Shown one piece after another: positions 18,385 through 27,662 of a stretch of DNA of 64,000 nt. This DNA is from Rhizobium sp. ICMP 5592 (GTDB taxonomy: Bacteria > Pseudomonadota > Alphaproteobacteria > Rhizobiales > Rhizobiaceae), in NCBI RefSeq assembly GCF_009498525.1, contig NZ_QSNT01000004.1:314932-378931 (forward strand), written 5' to 3'. Numbering within the stretch: position 1 is the first letter of the stretch; every line of letters starts with the position of its first letter. Below the pieces are notes generated by a model, which saw nothing but the letters and a program-made list of their open reading frames with translations, had not been told where the DNA came from and made no database searches. A program made the translations under genes and the position numbers.

Positions 18385-19484
18385 CAGTCTTTCTCCGCAA
18401 TCTTCACGAGGTCATTGTCCGACAGAAAGGCTCCGCCCGAGGTCACGACTTTCGTTGATGCGTCGATGCCGGAGACGATCTCGACCTCACCATTGTTGCG
18501 GCGCCCCGTTTCCACGCGGACCCTGCGCACCCGCTTGTCCTCACTGGCCGTGAAGACGTAGCTAATCCCATCCCGGAACACGATCGCCGTCTCGGGAACA
18601 GTCAGCGCCGGCGTGGTCTGCAACTCGATATTGCCGGTGACGTAGAGGCCGACGCGGGGGCGAACGTCAGCCGGAAGCGCGACATACACGATCGCCCGGC
18701 TGGTATCAGTGCTGACCGAGGGTCCGACAAGCCTCACCCTGCCTTGAATAGAGCGGCCATCCCCACCGTTGATCTCGACGTTCAGGCCTTCCGAAATGCG
18801 CGGAAGATACCGCGCCGAGACTTCGGCCTGCCATTCGACACGCTGCTGGCGGACCATGCGGAACAGCTCGGTGCCGGTGGAGACCACAGCACCAAGATCG
18901 GCGGAGCGCGAGGTTATCAAGCCGTCGTCGGCGGCGGTGATAGTCGTCTGCGCGAGCTTGATCTTTTCACTATCGAGTGCGGCTTCCTCGGATGCCAGGC
19001 TTGCCGTCGCCGTCTGCTCGTCGGCGAAATATTCGGTAATCTTCTCGTCGGATAGAGCCCCAGATGAACGAAGCTGCCGCGCCCGATCTGCATTCGCCTT
19101 GGCTTTGGCCAGGCTTGCCTGGGCGGTGACGACGGCAGCCTCCTGCTTGCGAAGATCGGCAAGAATGCTCTCTTGCGAAAGCCGGACGAGCGTCTGCCCC
19201 TTCGTGACTACGGAGCCCACATCGGCCAGAATATCGGTGATGCGCAAGCCGCTCGTTTCTGAAGCGATGATCGCTTCCTGCCATGCTTTCAGCCAGCCGC
19301 TCGCGGGAACGGTCTCCGGCCAGTGCCGCTGCATGGGCGCAGTCAGGGAGACGGTAAGGGCGGGTGCTGCGGCCTGTTCCGCCGCGGCATAGCGGGCGGG
19401 AAGCAGAAGCGCTGCCGCTACGAGGGCGGCGGCGAATGTTATGGACGGCTTTCTCAACGATGCATTCCTTAAAGTTCCCGGCAT
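18384..19484 (-). CDS. RND efflux periplasmic adaptor (membrane fusion protein)
   Basis: From ATG 19484 the protein is 366 residues with a signal peptide (SITFAAALVAAALLLPARYAAA). It then shows adaptor architecture: the first half of a lipoyl-like domain (ASGWLKAWQEAIIASETSGLRI), an alpha-helical hairpin rich in A, K and E around 110-190, the second lipoyl half, and beta-barrel segments ending GEVEIVSGIDASTKVVTSGGAFL. The longer frame up to 19622 would run over the regulator promoter. It is the first gene of the efflux operon and diverges from the two-component genes. Confidence 0.88.
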   Translation of the reverse strand: MPGTLRNASLRKPSITFAAALVAAALLLPARYAAAEQAAAPALTVSLTAPMQRHWPETVPASGWLKAWQEAIIASETSGLRITDILADVGSVVTKGQTLVRLSQESILADLRKQEAAVVTAQASLAKAKANADRARQLRSSGALSDEKITEYFADEQTATASLASEEAALDSEKIKLAQTTITAADDGLITSRSADLGAVVSTGTELFRMVRQQRVEWQAEVSARYLPRISEGLNVEINGGDGRSIQGRVRLVGPSVSTDTSRAIVYVALPADVRPRVGLYVTGNIELQTTPALTVPETAIVFRDGISYVFTASEDKRVRRVRVETGRRNNGEVEIVSGIDASTKVVTSGGAFLSDNDLVKIAEKD

Positions 19485-19544
19485 CGGCGCGGCTATTCCT
19501 GCCTCGCGACCGATACCGCCATGCAGATCAGTAGCCGGACGAAC

Positions 19545-19580
19545 GTTAAGTGCGGTCAAGTTAGTGTTAAGCTGGGTAAA
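19545..19580. promoter_or_regulatory. CpxR-like box, four half-sites
   Basis: In the spacer between the adaptor and the response regulator lie GTTAA-N5-GTCAA-N6-GTTAA-N5-GTAAA. The half-sites resemble the CpxR consensus GTAAA-N5-GTAAA. The same 5-6-5 spacing recurs in reverse orientation at 21665-21700. Confidence 0.6.
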
Positions 19581-19642
19581 ACCTGATCGTGCATTCGCGT
19601 TTGTGTTGTATGGATGGGCCACATGAATGACGGACGGAATGA

Positions 19643-20329
19643 ATGAGCAAGGTTCTCCTCATCGACGACGATGTCGAGCTGACGACGCTTCTGCAGGAAT
19701 ATCTGGCTGAAGAAGGCTATGACGTCGCAACGGATACGGACGGTCGTGCGGCCATTGCCGCGGCGGCCGGCAATACCGTGGATATCATCGTGCTGGACAT
19801 CATGATGCCGCGCATGAACGGGATCGAGGTTCTGCAAAGGATCAGGAAACTCAGCCAGGTTCCCGTCCTGATGTTGACCGCCAGAGGCGACGATATCGAC
19901 CGCATATCGGGCCTTAACCTCGGCGCCGACGATTATGTGCCGAAGCCCTGCTCGCCGGGCGAACTTGCGGCGAGGCTGCGCGCAATCCTTCGCCGAGCGG
20001 GCCAGCCTGCCTCCGGCGCGGCGACCGACACGCTGAGAGCAGGTCAGCTCGTCATTCATCCCGGCAGCAGAGCCGCCGAATGGCACGGCGAAGCCCTGGA
20101 TCTGACCGGCACGGAATTCAGCCTGCTCGAAGTCCTTGCCCGCAGCGCCGGCCAGCTCGTGTCGAAGCAGGACATCTCGAAGCGGGCCTTCGGAAAGCCG
20201 CTCACGCCGTTCGATCGCCGCATCGATGTGCATATCAGCAGCGTACGCCAGAAGCTCGGGCTCCGGGAGGACGGACAATCCTGGATTCAGTCCGTGCGCG
20301 GCCAGGGCTACCAACTTCTGGTGGATTGA
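19643..20329 (+). CDS. OmpR-family response regulator, CpxR-like
   Basis: The 228-residue protein has a receiver domain with acidic pocket D8-D9-D10, phospho-acceptor D52 in IIVLDIMMPRMNG and K102-type PKPCSPGEL. A C-terminal OmpR/PhoB winged helix follows, ending RRIDVHISSVRQKLGLREDGQSWIQSVRGQGYQLL. It is followed after two bases by its sensor kinase and diverges from the RND operon. The CpxR-like boxes on both sides of this regulator pair suggest that it controls the pump, itself and the DUF3313 lipoprotein in envelope stress. Confidence 0.92.
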   Translation: MSKVLLIDDDVELTTLLQEYLAEEGYDVATDTDGRAAIAAAAGNTVDIIVLDIMMPRMNGIEVLQRIRKLSQVPVLMLTARGDDIDRISGLNLGADDYVPKPCSPGELAARLRAILRRAGQPASGAATDTLRAGQLVIHPGSRAAEWHGEALDLTGTEFSLLEVLARSAGQLVSKQDISKRAFGKPLTPFDRRIDVHISSVRQKLGLREDGQSWIQSVRGQGYQLLVD

Positions 20330-20331
20330 CC

Positions 20332-21615
20332 ATGCCCCGGCTTTTCTGGAAATTCTTCACGATCATCTGGCTGACGCTGGCCGTGACCGTCGCGGTCATC
20401 ATTATTATCGTCAAGCTCTTCCAGGCGGTTCCCTTCGCGAAAGAATTGGCCGAGCAGCGGCGGGGGCTTATTCTGGACCTGACTGCAAACGTCCTGGTTC
20501 AGAATGGTGAAGACGCCGCGACCCGTTTCGTGCGCGCAAGCGAGGAGACATTGCCGCTTGGCCTCTCCATTTCGAAGATCGTCGGCGCGTGCACGAAGGG
20601 AAACACGGACGATACAAGATCGGTCGTAAAAGGCGGGACCTGCTATCGAATTTCCCTGTCGACCCCAATCGGTTTCACCTTCGAGAGTTTCGCTCCATTG
20701 ATGCCGTGGCTCGCTATCCTGATCTCGAGCACGCTAGCGGCGGGAGCGCTTGCCCGCTATCTCATTCGTCCCGTCGTGCATCTGCGTGATGGCTTGAGCG
20801 CGCTTGCCCATGGCCGCTTCGATTTCCGCATCGGCGACAAGATGGCCGGCCGAAAGGATGAGGTCACCGCACTCGCACATGATTTCGATTCCAGCGCCGC
20901 GCGGCTTCAGGAGCTTCAGGATGCGCAGCAGCGCCTGTTCCATGATGTATCCCATGAACTGCGCTCGCCCCTGTCCCGTCTGCAGGCCGCCGTGGGTGTC
21001 CTGCGGCAGAGCCCGGCCAAAGTCGATGTCATGCTGGACCGCATGGACCGCGAGGTCGAACGGCTCGATGTTCTGGTGGGTGAAATCCTGACGCTCGCCA
21101 GACTGACCGCCGGATCCAGCCTGCCCTTGAAAACGCAGTCGCTCGATGTCATCGAACTGTTGAACGAGATCCTTGGCGATGCGGCATTTGAAGCTCAGGC
21201 ACGGGATGTCTCGATCACGGCGAACATCGACGGCATGTTCCTGGCCGAGGTCGAGGGTGAGCTGATCTACCGCGCACTCGAAAACGTCGTCCGCAACGCC
21301 GTCAAATACACGGCCGAACACTCGAGCATATCGGTGTTTTGCGAGACGACAGCCGATCTCCTGAGGATCCGTGTGACGGATCAAGGACCAGGGGTTGGGC
21401 GAGATGAACTCGAACGCATCTTCCAACCATTCTCCCGCGGCAACGACGCGGTGCCGAGTGGCGGATACGGCCTGGGTCTTGCGATCACCAGGCAAGCGAT
21501 AGAACGACATGGCGGGCGGGCCTATGCATCGCTGCCGGCGGCTGGTGGCCTGGCCATCACTCTCGAAATCCCCCGAAAGCCGACGGCCTTTGCTCCAATG
21601 AGCGATCACACCTGA
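20332..21615 (+). CDS. Sensor histidine kinase, CpxA-like
   Basis: From ATG 20332 the kinase is 427 residues. It has one membrane helix at about 8-30, a short periplasmic domain with two cysteines, a second helix (PWLAILISSTLAAGALARYLI), a HAMP linker, a HisKA dimer with the phospho-histidine in LFHDVSHELRSPLSRLQ, and an ATPase domain with N-box ENVVRNAVKY, DQGPGVG and GGYGLGLAIT. The start lies two bases after the regulator stop, so the pair is co-translated. The longer frame from 20080 overlaps the regulator and was rejected. Confidence 0.92.
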   Translation: MPRLFWKFFTIIWLTLAVTVAVIIIIVKLFQAVPFAKELAEQRRGLILDLTANVLVQNGEDAATRFVRASEETLPLGLSISKIVGACTKGNTDDTRSVVKGGTCYRISLSTPIGFTFESFAPLMPWLAILISSTLAAGALARYLIRPVVHLRDGLSALAHGRFDFRIGDKMAGRKDEVTALAHDFDSSAARLQELQDAQQRLFHDVSHELRSPLSRLQAAVGVLRQSPAKVDVMLDRMDREVERLDVLVGEILTLARLTAGSSLPLKTQSLDVIELLNEILGDAAFEAQARDVSITANIDGMFLAEVEGELIYRALENVVRNAVKYTAEHSSISVFCETTADLLRIRVTDQGPGVGRDELERIFQPFSRGNDAVPSGGYGLGLAITRQAIERHGGRAYASLPAAGGLAITLEIPRKPTAFAPMSDHT

Positions 21616-21664
21616 TCTGAGCAGGGTCGACATTCCGGTAGTCGTCACGGCCTGATCCCAAAGT

Positions 21665-21700
21665 TTTACCCAACTTTACACTGCCTTTACGGCCATTAAC
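21665..21700. promoter_or_regulatory. CpxR-like box, four half-sites (reverse copy)
   Basis: TTTAC-N5-TTTAC-N6-TTTAC-N5-TTAAC lies 53 bases before the DUF3313 lipoprotein start. Read on the other strand it is GTTAA-N5-GTAAA-N6-GTAAA-N5-GTAAA, the same spacing as 19545-19580. Confidence 0.65.
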
Positions 21701-21752
21701 GCCGGCATCGCTAGAACCTGAACCCACGATCCCGGTTCGGAAGATTTGCCAC

Positions 21753-22598
21753 ATGACCTTTAGCCTCCGGCTGCCTGACATGCCTTCGCAGGGCGCGCTC
21801 TGCGTCGTGCTGCTCTCATCGCTCTCCTCCTGTACAAGCGTGCCTCTGCATCAGGGTACGTCTCTCGGCTCCTATGCTGATATGACCGCATCGGGCGGCT
21901 CGCTGACGAAAGCGAAATTGCGGGTGGACCCGGCATCGGTGCTTACCGCACGAACCGTGCATATCGCGCCGACGTCGGCACAGATCGGTAACAGCGGCAC
22001 CTTCGATCCCAAGAACCTGGCGCTTGTCACCAATGCCATCGACCGGGCGCTCTGTACCGGCCTCAGCGACCGCTTCCAGGTCGTGGCACGGGACCAGCCG
22101 GCCGATCTCGTCGTCCACGCAACCGTCACTGACATCGTCCCAACGAACCGGACGGCTGCGGCGACTTCCGCCGTGGCATCGCTCGGCACGTCAGTGGCGC
22201 TTGCCGTGCCAATCCCAAGGATTCCGATCGGACTCGGCGGCCTGTCGGTCGAAGCCGAGGCGGTCGGTCAGGACGGATCCCAGAAGGCCGCCATGCTCTG
22301 GTCGCGCGGGGCGAACATGCTCACGACAAAGGCCCGCATTTCCACGGTTGGGGATGCCTATTCCCTCTCTTCCGCCTTCGGCGCCGACTTCAGCCGCATG
22401 CTGGTCAAGGGCCGCGACCCGTTCAAGGGAACGCCGACGATACCGTCGATGCAGAAGATAAAGGCGTCGCTCGGCGGCGGTCCGAAATATGACGCCTGCA
22501 AGGCATTTGGCTCTTCCCCCGGCATCACCGGAGCTGTTGCGGGCCAGCTGGGTCTGCCGCCGGGCTGGAGTGACAAGGGCGCCGCGGCCTCCCAATAG
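21753..22598 (+). CDS. DUF3313 family lipoprotein
   Basis: This 281-residue protein opens with a hydrophobic leader ending in a lipobox (LSSLSSC near residue 27). The body matches the DUF3313 pattern, including KLRVDPASVLTARTVHIAP, ALCTGLSDRFQVVARDQPADLVVHATVTDI and WSRGANMLTTKARISTVGDAYSLSSAFG. It is probably anchored in the outer membrane; function is unknown. A CpxR-like box lies directly upstream, which fits an envelope-stress role. An ATG at 21780 is a possible alternative start. Confidence 0.82.
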   Translation: MTFSLRLPDMPSQGALCVVLLSSLSSCTSVPLHQGTSLGSYADMTASGGSLTKAKLRVDPASVLTARTVHIAPTSAQIGNSGTFDPKNLALVTNAIDRALCTGLSDRFQVVARDQPADLVVHATVTDIVPTNRTAAATSAVASLGTSVALAVPIPRIPIGLGGLSVEAEAVGQDGSQKAAMLWSRGANMLTTKARISTVGDAYSLSSAFGADFSRMLVKGRDPFKGTPTIPSMQKIKASLGGGPKYDACKAFGSSPGITGAVAGQLGLPPGWSDKGAAASQ

Positions 22599-22694
22599 CA
22601 ACCGCGTCGCATCATGCGCGCTCCAGATCTGGCAGCCGCCAGCAACGCTGCGCCAGCGGCACCTCATGCAAATTAAATGAAGAAAGGAACCGAT

Positions 22695-23054
22695 ATGAAA
22701 ATGCATCTAAGGCTCGCAGCAGCAGCCGTTGCAATGCTTGCCTCAAGCCCCACCTTTGCCGCGGAAAAGCAGGCCTATCTGCCTCCGGAAAAGGCCGCTG
22801 CCGTTCTCGCCGACGGGCTTCCCTGGCTGGCCAATGCGCCGGATGGCAAAACCCTCAAGGTCACCCTGAATAAGGATGGCACCGGCAGCATCCGCGGCCC
22901 TCTGCCGTTTACGCTGTCCCTCACCTGGTCGATCAAAGGGGATACGATGTGCATCCTCGGCAAAATGGGAACAAGGTGCCTTAGATTCCGCGAGGCTCCC
23001 GGAGGACTGCAGGGCTGGGACGGCGACAAGCCCGACCTGAAGTTCAGCCGCTAG
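22695..23054 (+). CDS. Small exported protein of unknown function
   Basis: From ATG 22695, preceded by AGAAAGGA, the protein has 119 residues and a clear signal peptide (LRLAAAAVAMLASSPTFA). The mature part is about 97 residues and contains two cysteines (TMCILGKMGTRCLRF) that could form a disulfide. I do not recognise the family. It follows the DUF3313 lipoprotein after 96 bases and may share its transcript. An ATG at 22677 is possible but has no good ribosome-binding site. Confidence 0.7.
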   Translation: MKMHLRLAAAAVAMLASSPTFAAEKQAYLPPEKAAAVLADGLPWLANAPDGKTLKVTLNKDGTGSIRGPLPFTLSLTWSIKGDTMCILGKMGTRCLRFREAPGGLQGWDGDKPDLKFSR

Positions 23055-23227
23055 AGGTTCTCGAGGAGGTGTCGGCCGCCTTGGGCACAGGCGTGATGAG
23101 TACGGGGGACACTCCTACGATGCTGAGACAATGCTTATCAGGGTTCGTTGCATGCCCGACCTGAGAGATAGGTGACGCATTGTACTGGAGACATGGGTGA
23201 CATTTTTCGCTTTTCCGGGAGGTGTTG

Positions 23228-23365
23228 ATGCCGTGGAGAGAGACTTTGGTGACGGAGGAACGTCTTCGTTTTGTCGCCCGGCTTCCGGCGGATGAAGGCA
23301 TGGGTGATGTGTGCCGCGAGTTCGGCATCTCGCGTAAGACCGGATTTTCAACGCGACCTTGTTAA
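23228..23365 (+). pseudogene. IS481-family transposase, N-terminal remnant
   Basis: The frame reads MPWRETLVTEERLRFVARLP and continues to VCREFGISRKTGF, the start of the helix-turn-helix of IS481-type integrases (usual opening MPWKETCxxDER...YGISRKTGY). Similarity stops at about residue 40 and a stop follows at 45, against more than 300 residues in a full enzyme. The 80 bases before it (TGTACTGGAGACATGGGTGA and nearby) look like the end of such an element. The rest of 23055-23489 shows no gene, so this is a scar of an insertion lost from this spot. Confidence 0.75.
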
Positions 23366-23489
23366 CCACACACCTTAATTGCGCCTACACGATCGTTAGG
23401 TAGATTGAGGATGCAGCGCATTGCGGACATGATGTCTCCTGCAGTCACGCCGACATGATCCCCCAATTCATATACCGCTCGGACTTTTC

Positions 23490-25634
23490 ATGTCGCTCAA
23501 CCGCGCAACTGGGCAGGCGCGTGCCCAGACGTTTTCCGTGTTCGTCGTAACCACCTGTTTCCTTTTGATCGCGCTCGTGCTGACCGGCCTTGTGGCACAC
23601 GTCGTTACGACGATGACGCGCTCGGCAAATGAAATGGACGATGCCCGGGCCGGCCGTGCTGCACAAGCCGGGGTCGCTGCATTGATCTCACGTCTCAGCG
23701 GAACGACAACGGACAACGCCGTATGGGACGACGCCTACAATGCGATCGGTTCCGCAGCCGCTGCGGACTGGGCCTATACGAACTGGGGCAAGACCAGCGC
23801 GAACTATCCTCTTTATGATGGCGTGATGGTGATCGGTCCGGACGGAGCCACAATCTCCGCCTATGCGAAGGGCAAGCCCTTCCAGCCTCGTGATGTTTTC
23901 GGAGAAGCGTTCGATCGTCAAATCGAAGCCGCCGCCGATCCAAGGCAAGAACCCATCATAAATTTTATGAAGACGGAAAGCGGCATTGCCCTTGTGGCGT
24001 CCCAGGCGATCCAGCCTTTCGCGGCGGGAGCAGTCCTCCCAAAGCTCAGTATATTGAGCTACTATAAGGAGTTGACGTCCGACGTTCTCGACACGTTATC
24101 AGATGAACATGAGCTTGAGGGATTGCATCTTGCATCTGCACCTACGCAAGGTCTCCTCAGTACTCCCGTCAAAGATATGAATGGCGCTACAATTGCTTAT
24201 CTCATCTGGCCTAGCGTCGCACCCGGAACCGCCGTGTTGCACAAGGTCGCTCCCTATATCGCGGCAGCCGTCTTCATCCTTCTTCTTTTCCTGGGGGGTG
24301 TCCTTTTTGCCGGTGCGTCCGAGGCACGGCGTCTGCGCGCGCTTGCGGAAGCTGCTCGTTTCGAAGCCAGCCACGATAGTCTGAGCGGCTTGCTCAACCG
24401 GCATGGGCTTCTGAACGCACTCGATCACCTGGGCAAATCAGGCAGCACGCCGATGTCGCTCTACCTGATCGATCTCGACGGCTTCAAAGCTGTCAACGAC
24501 GCATGGGGACATGCTGTCGGCGATGATCTGATCCGCATCATCGCCAAAGCGTTGCCAAGTTGCCATCATGAAATCATCGCTGCGGCAAGGCTCGGCGGTG
24601 ACGAGTTTGCGCTGGTGCATATTGGCTCCGCCGCACGCGAAGACGTTGAAAAAACAATTCTCGGGCTATTTATGGAGCCCTTCAAAATCGACGGGCGGAC
24701 AATCGAAGCCGCAGCCAGTATTGGATCAGCAGTCAGTGCCTCAAGCGTCGCGCCGTTGGAACTTCTGCGGAGGGCCGACATGGCCTTGTATCGCGCCAAG
24801 GAAAACGGAAAGGGCCATGCCGTCGAATATGATGCTGAGCTCGACCGGGATCGCCAGCGGATTGCCGAACTGGAGAGCGAGCTGAGAAGCGCCATCAACG
24901 GCGGCACGATCGAACCTGCGTTTCAGCCCCTGGTTTCTGCGTCGACAGGCGAGATCATCGGCCTTGAAGCCCTGGCGCGCTGGCCTAGCGCAACAGGCAA
25001 TATCAGTCCCGAGGTTTTCATACCGCTTGCCGAAAAGTCCGGCCTGATCGACGCTCTCGGCATCCACATGCTGCGGCGATCGATTGTTCACGCGAAGAAC
25101 TGGAACGGCCTGACACTGTCGGTCAACGTGTCGCCAATTCAACTATGCAATCCGGACTTTGGCGCGCAGGTGATCGCTGTCCTGAAAGATTTTGCTTTCG
25201 ATCCCGCTCGCCTTACCTTGGAGATCACCGAAGGCGTCCTCATCACCAATCCGGATCAGGCTCGCCGCTCGATCGACCAGCTCAAGAGCATCGGCATAAG
25301 GTTCGCGCTCGATGACTTTGGATGCGGCTATGCGAGCATCGGCGCGCTGCGGCAATTCGGGTTCGATCGTATGAAGATCGACCGTTCACTCGTATCCGGC
25401 GTCAAGGAAGCAGGAAATGGAGTCGATGTCTTACGTGCGACCATTTCCCTCGCCACGGCCTTGGGGATTCCCGTAACCGCCGAAGGTATTGAAACTGCCG
25501 AACAAGCAGAGGTATTGCGCAATGCCGGGTGCGATCAACTTCAAGGATACATGGTCGGCAGACCGGTATCGGCGGATGAAATTTCGCGAAAATTATTCCA
25601 GGCGGATTCGCGATCGGAACATGCGCGAGCGTAA
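23490..25634 (+). CDS. Membrane GGDEF-EAL cyclic-di-GMP enzyme with CHASE4-like sensor
   Basis: The 714-residue protein has an N-terminal helix (about 18-42), a periplasmic domain with the CHASE4 mark DNAVWDDAYNAI, a second helix near 250-275, a GGDEF domain with intact LGGDEF, and an EAL domain with intact EALARW, DDFGCGYAS and KIDRSLV. Both motifs are intact, so cyclase and phosphodiesterase activities are possible. No RxxD inhibitory site precedes GGDEF. It is followed after 141 bases by a second cyclase gene. The upstream neighbour is the IS481 scar. Confidence 0.93.
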   Translation: MSLNRATGQARAQTFSVFVVTTCFLLIALVLTGLVAHVVTTMTRSANEMDDARAGRAAQAGVAALISRLSGTTTDNAVWDDAYNAIGSAAAADWAYTNWGKTSANYPLYDGVMVIGPDGATISAYAKGKPFQPRDVFGEAFDRQIEAAADPRQEPIINFMKTESGIALVASQAIQPFAAGAVLPKLSILSYYKELTSDVLDTLSDEHELEGLHLASAPTQGLLSTPVKDMNGATIAYLIWPSVAPGTAVLHKVAPYIAAAVFILLLFLGGVLFAGASEARRLRALAEAARFEASHDSLSGLLNRHGLLNALDHLGKSGSTPMSLYLIDLDGFKAVNDAWGHAVGDDLIRIIAKALPSCHHEIIAAARLGGDEFALVHIGSAAREDVEKTILGLFMEPFKIDGRTIEAAASIGSAVSASSVAPLELLRRADMALYRAKENGKGHAVEYDAELDRDRQRIAELESELRSAINGGTIEPAFQPLVSASTGEIIGLEALARWPSATGNISPEVFIPLAEKSGLIDALGIHMLRRSIVHAKNWNGLTLSVNVSPIQLCNPDFGAQVIAVLKDFAFDPARLTLEITEGVLITNPDQARRSIDQLKSIGIRFALDDFGCGYASIGALRQFGFDRMKIDRSLVSGVKEAGNGVDVLRATISLATALGIPVTAEGIETAEQAEVLRNAGCDQLQGYMVGRPVSADEISRKLFQADSRSEHARA

Positions 25635-25775
25635 GAATCCGCGGGCAATTTCAATCTGGGCAGTGTTCATGTCGCCTTGTGAAAAACATTGACAGACAGC
25701 CAAGAGCGGCGCCTGTCTTTCAATCTTTCTCAAAGAATTCAAGCTAATGTGCCTGGAGTTCTCGGGAAGAGCATT

Positions 25776-27650
25776 ATGTTCTGGCAGGTTTTGATCGGCA
25801 ACGTTACGGCTGTTGCGCTTTTGATTTCGGTGTGGATGCATCTGCACTATAAGTTCTATCGGCTGAGCGCCGCCCAATCCAATATGGCTTTCGGTCTGAT
25901 GATGGGCCTGGCGGCCCTCGTGTCGATGTTGCTGTCCGTCAGGATCGATGCGGGATATTATCTCGATCTGCGCTCAACGTTGCTGACCATTTCAGCGATA
26001 TATGGCGGCCCTCTCGCCATCGCGGTTACGGGTCCGATGACCCTGGCCGGCCGCGCCTATATGGGCGGCGTCGGCATGGTGCCGGGGCTCATCTCCATAA
26101 CCATCCTGTCGCTCGTCTCGTTGGCGGTGCACTTCCTGCTCGGTCGCTCAGCGGCCCGTCCAAAGGGGATCTGGATCGCCGCTCTGACCGTGACTGCGGT
26201 TTCCTTGACGATGAGTGTCGTCTTCGATGCGCGCGGCACCGGTTTCGGAACGATCAGCCTGTTGATGACCGGCCTGAAGTTCATTGCCACATTGCTGGCT
26301 GCCTCGGTGATAACCTATTTCCGAGGCTTTACCGTTGAACGCGATATGCTCCGGGCGGCACTGACACAGGCACCCGATTTCCACTATGTCAAAAATCTCG
26401 GCAGCGCGTTTGTCGTGGCAAATCTGAACGTTGCTCGTCAACACGGTCGCATGCGCTCGTCCGACATGGTCGGACTGACGGATTTCGAACTTTATCCTCG
26501 TGATATCGCCCAGAAGTATTTCGATCGCGAGCAGGCGATCATGAACACCGGCGAGCCGATGGTCGATTTCGAAGACTACCTTCCGGAAGAAAATGGTCCA
26601 GGGCGTTGGTCTCTCATATCAAAGGTCCCCCTTCGCAACCGCTACGGCGACCTGATCGGGCTGGCGGGTGTTACCCGTGACATAACCGAGAGGAAGCGCC
26701 TGGAACAAGAACTCCTGGACAGCAGAAATCTGCTCTCGCAAGCCATGGCGGAAATGTCGGATGGCCTTGCCATGTTCAACCCTGAAGGGCGGCTCCTTTT
26801 CTGCAATGAGCAGTACCGCGCCGCATTTCCTCGTTCTGCCTATGCGCGCCAACCTGGTGCACATATCGCCGACATCGTACGGGCCGTCATTCGCAATGCA
26901 GAGCGTACCGATGTAAACACCGACGTTGACGAAGAATGGATTCAGGCCTCAGCGCAGCAGCTTTTCCTTGAGCGCGACACTGAAATTCCGATGTTCGACG
27001 GTCGCTGGCTTAGCCTGCGCACCCGCCTTGCGGCGGACGGCTCCGCCCTCGTCGTCGTGTCCGATATTACGGCAATGAAGCAATCCGAGGAACATCTGAA
27101 GAAACTCGCGGAAGACATGCGGGGACTTGCCGAGACCGATGCTCTCACCGGCATCGCCAATCGGCGCGCCTTTGACAATGCCGTCGCCCGGGAATTCTCC
27201 AGCGTTGCCCGAAATGGATCACCGCTGAGCTTGCTGCTGATCGATATCGATCATTTCAAAGCCTTCAACGATACCTACGGCCATATCGAAGGCGATCGCT
27301 GTCTCCGACAGATCAGCGCGTGCCTGACAGCGGTATGCAAGCGACCATCGGATCTCGCTGCCCGCTATGGCGGTGAAGAATTTGCCATTCTTCTTCCCGG
27401 GATGGACGTTGACGGTGCCATGCATGTCGGTGAATCCCTTCGCCTCCAACTTCATCTGAGCGCGATCCCACACCGGGCCAGCGCGAAATCCGTCGTCACC
27501 ACAAGCATCGGCGTGGCGAGCATCGGCCCGACATCCTTCCTCTCAACGCCGTCCGAACTTGTGCAAGCAGCGGACCTTGCACTCTATGAGGCCAAGACAG
27601 GTGGAAGAGACCGCATAGCGGTTTGCCCCGTGCCAACAAGGGCCGCTTGA
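25776..27650 (+). CDS. Membrane diguanylate cyclase with 5TM and PAS domains
   Basis: From ATG 25776 (GGGAAGAG upstream) the protein is 624 residues; a TTG at 25689 would add 29 residues but lacks a ribosome-binding site. About five membrane helices in the first 190 residues resemble the 5TM-5TMR_LYT sensor. Two PAS-like segments follow, the first ending in a PAC motif (SLISKVPLRNRYGDLIGLAGVTRDITERK). The GGDEF domain has intact RYGGEEF and the inhibitory RxxD (RPSD) five residues before it. It makes cyclic-di-GMP with product inhibition. Its TGA stop is followed in frame by a cold-shock domain. Confidence 0.9.
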   Translation: MFWQVLIGNVTAVALLISVWMHLHYKFYRLSAAQSNMAFGLMMGLAALVSMLLSVRIDAGYYLDLRSTLLTISAIYGGPLAIAVTGPMTLAGRAYMGGVGMVPGLISITILSLVSLAVHFLLGRSAARPKGIWIAALTVTAVSLTMSVVFDARGTGFGTISLLMTGLKFIATLLAASVITYFRGFTVERDMLRAALTQAPDFHYVKNLGSAFVVANLNVARQHGRMRSSDMVGLTDFELYPRDIAQKYFDREQAIMNTGEPMVDFEDYLPEENGPGRWSLISKVPLRNRYGDLIGLAGVTRDITERKRLEQELLDSRNLLSQAMAEMSDGLAMFNPEGRLLFCNEQYRAAFPRSAYARQPGAHIADIVRAVIRNAERTDVNTDVDEEWIQASAQQLFLERDTEIPMFDGRWLSLRTRLAADGSALVVVSDITAMKQSEEHLKKLAEDMRGLAETDALTGIANRRAFDNAVAREFSSVARNGSPLSLLLIDIDHFKAFNDTYGHIEGDRCLRQISACLTAVCKRPSDLAARYGGEEFAILLPGMDVDGAMHVGESLRLQLHLSAIPHRASAKSVVTTSIGVASIGPTSFLSTPSELVQAADLALYEAKTGGRDRIAVCPVPTRAA

Positions 27651-27662
27651 TGCGCGCACCCT

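Noticed and set aside
20080..20331. N-terminal extension of the CpxA-like kinase frame
   Set aside because: It lies wholly inside the response-regulator gene; the true kinase begins with a membrane helix at 20332.
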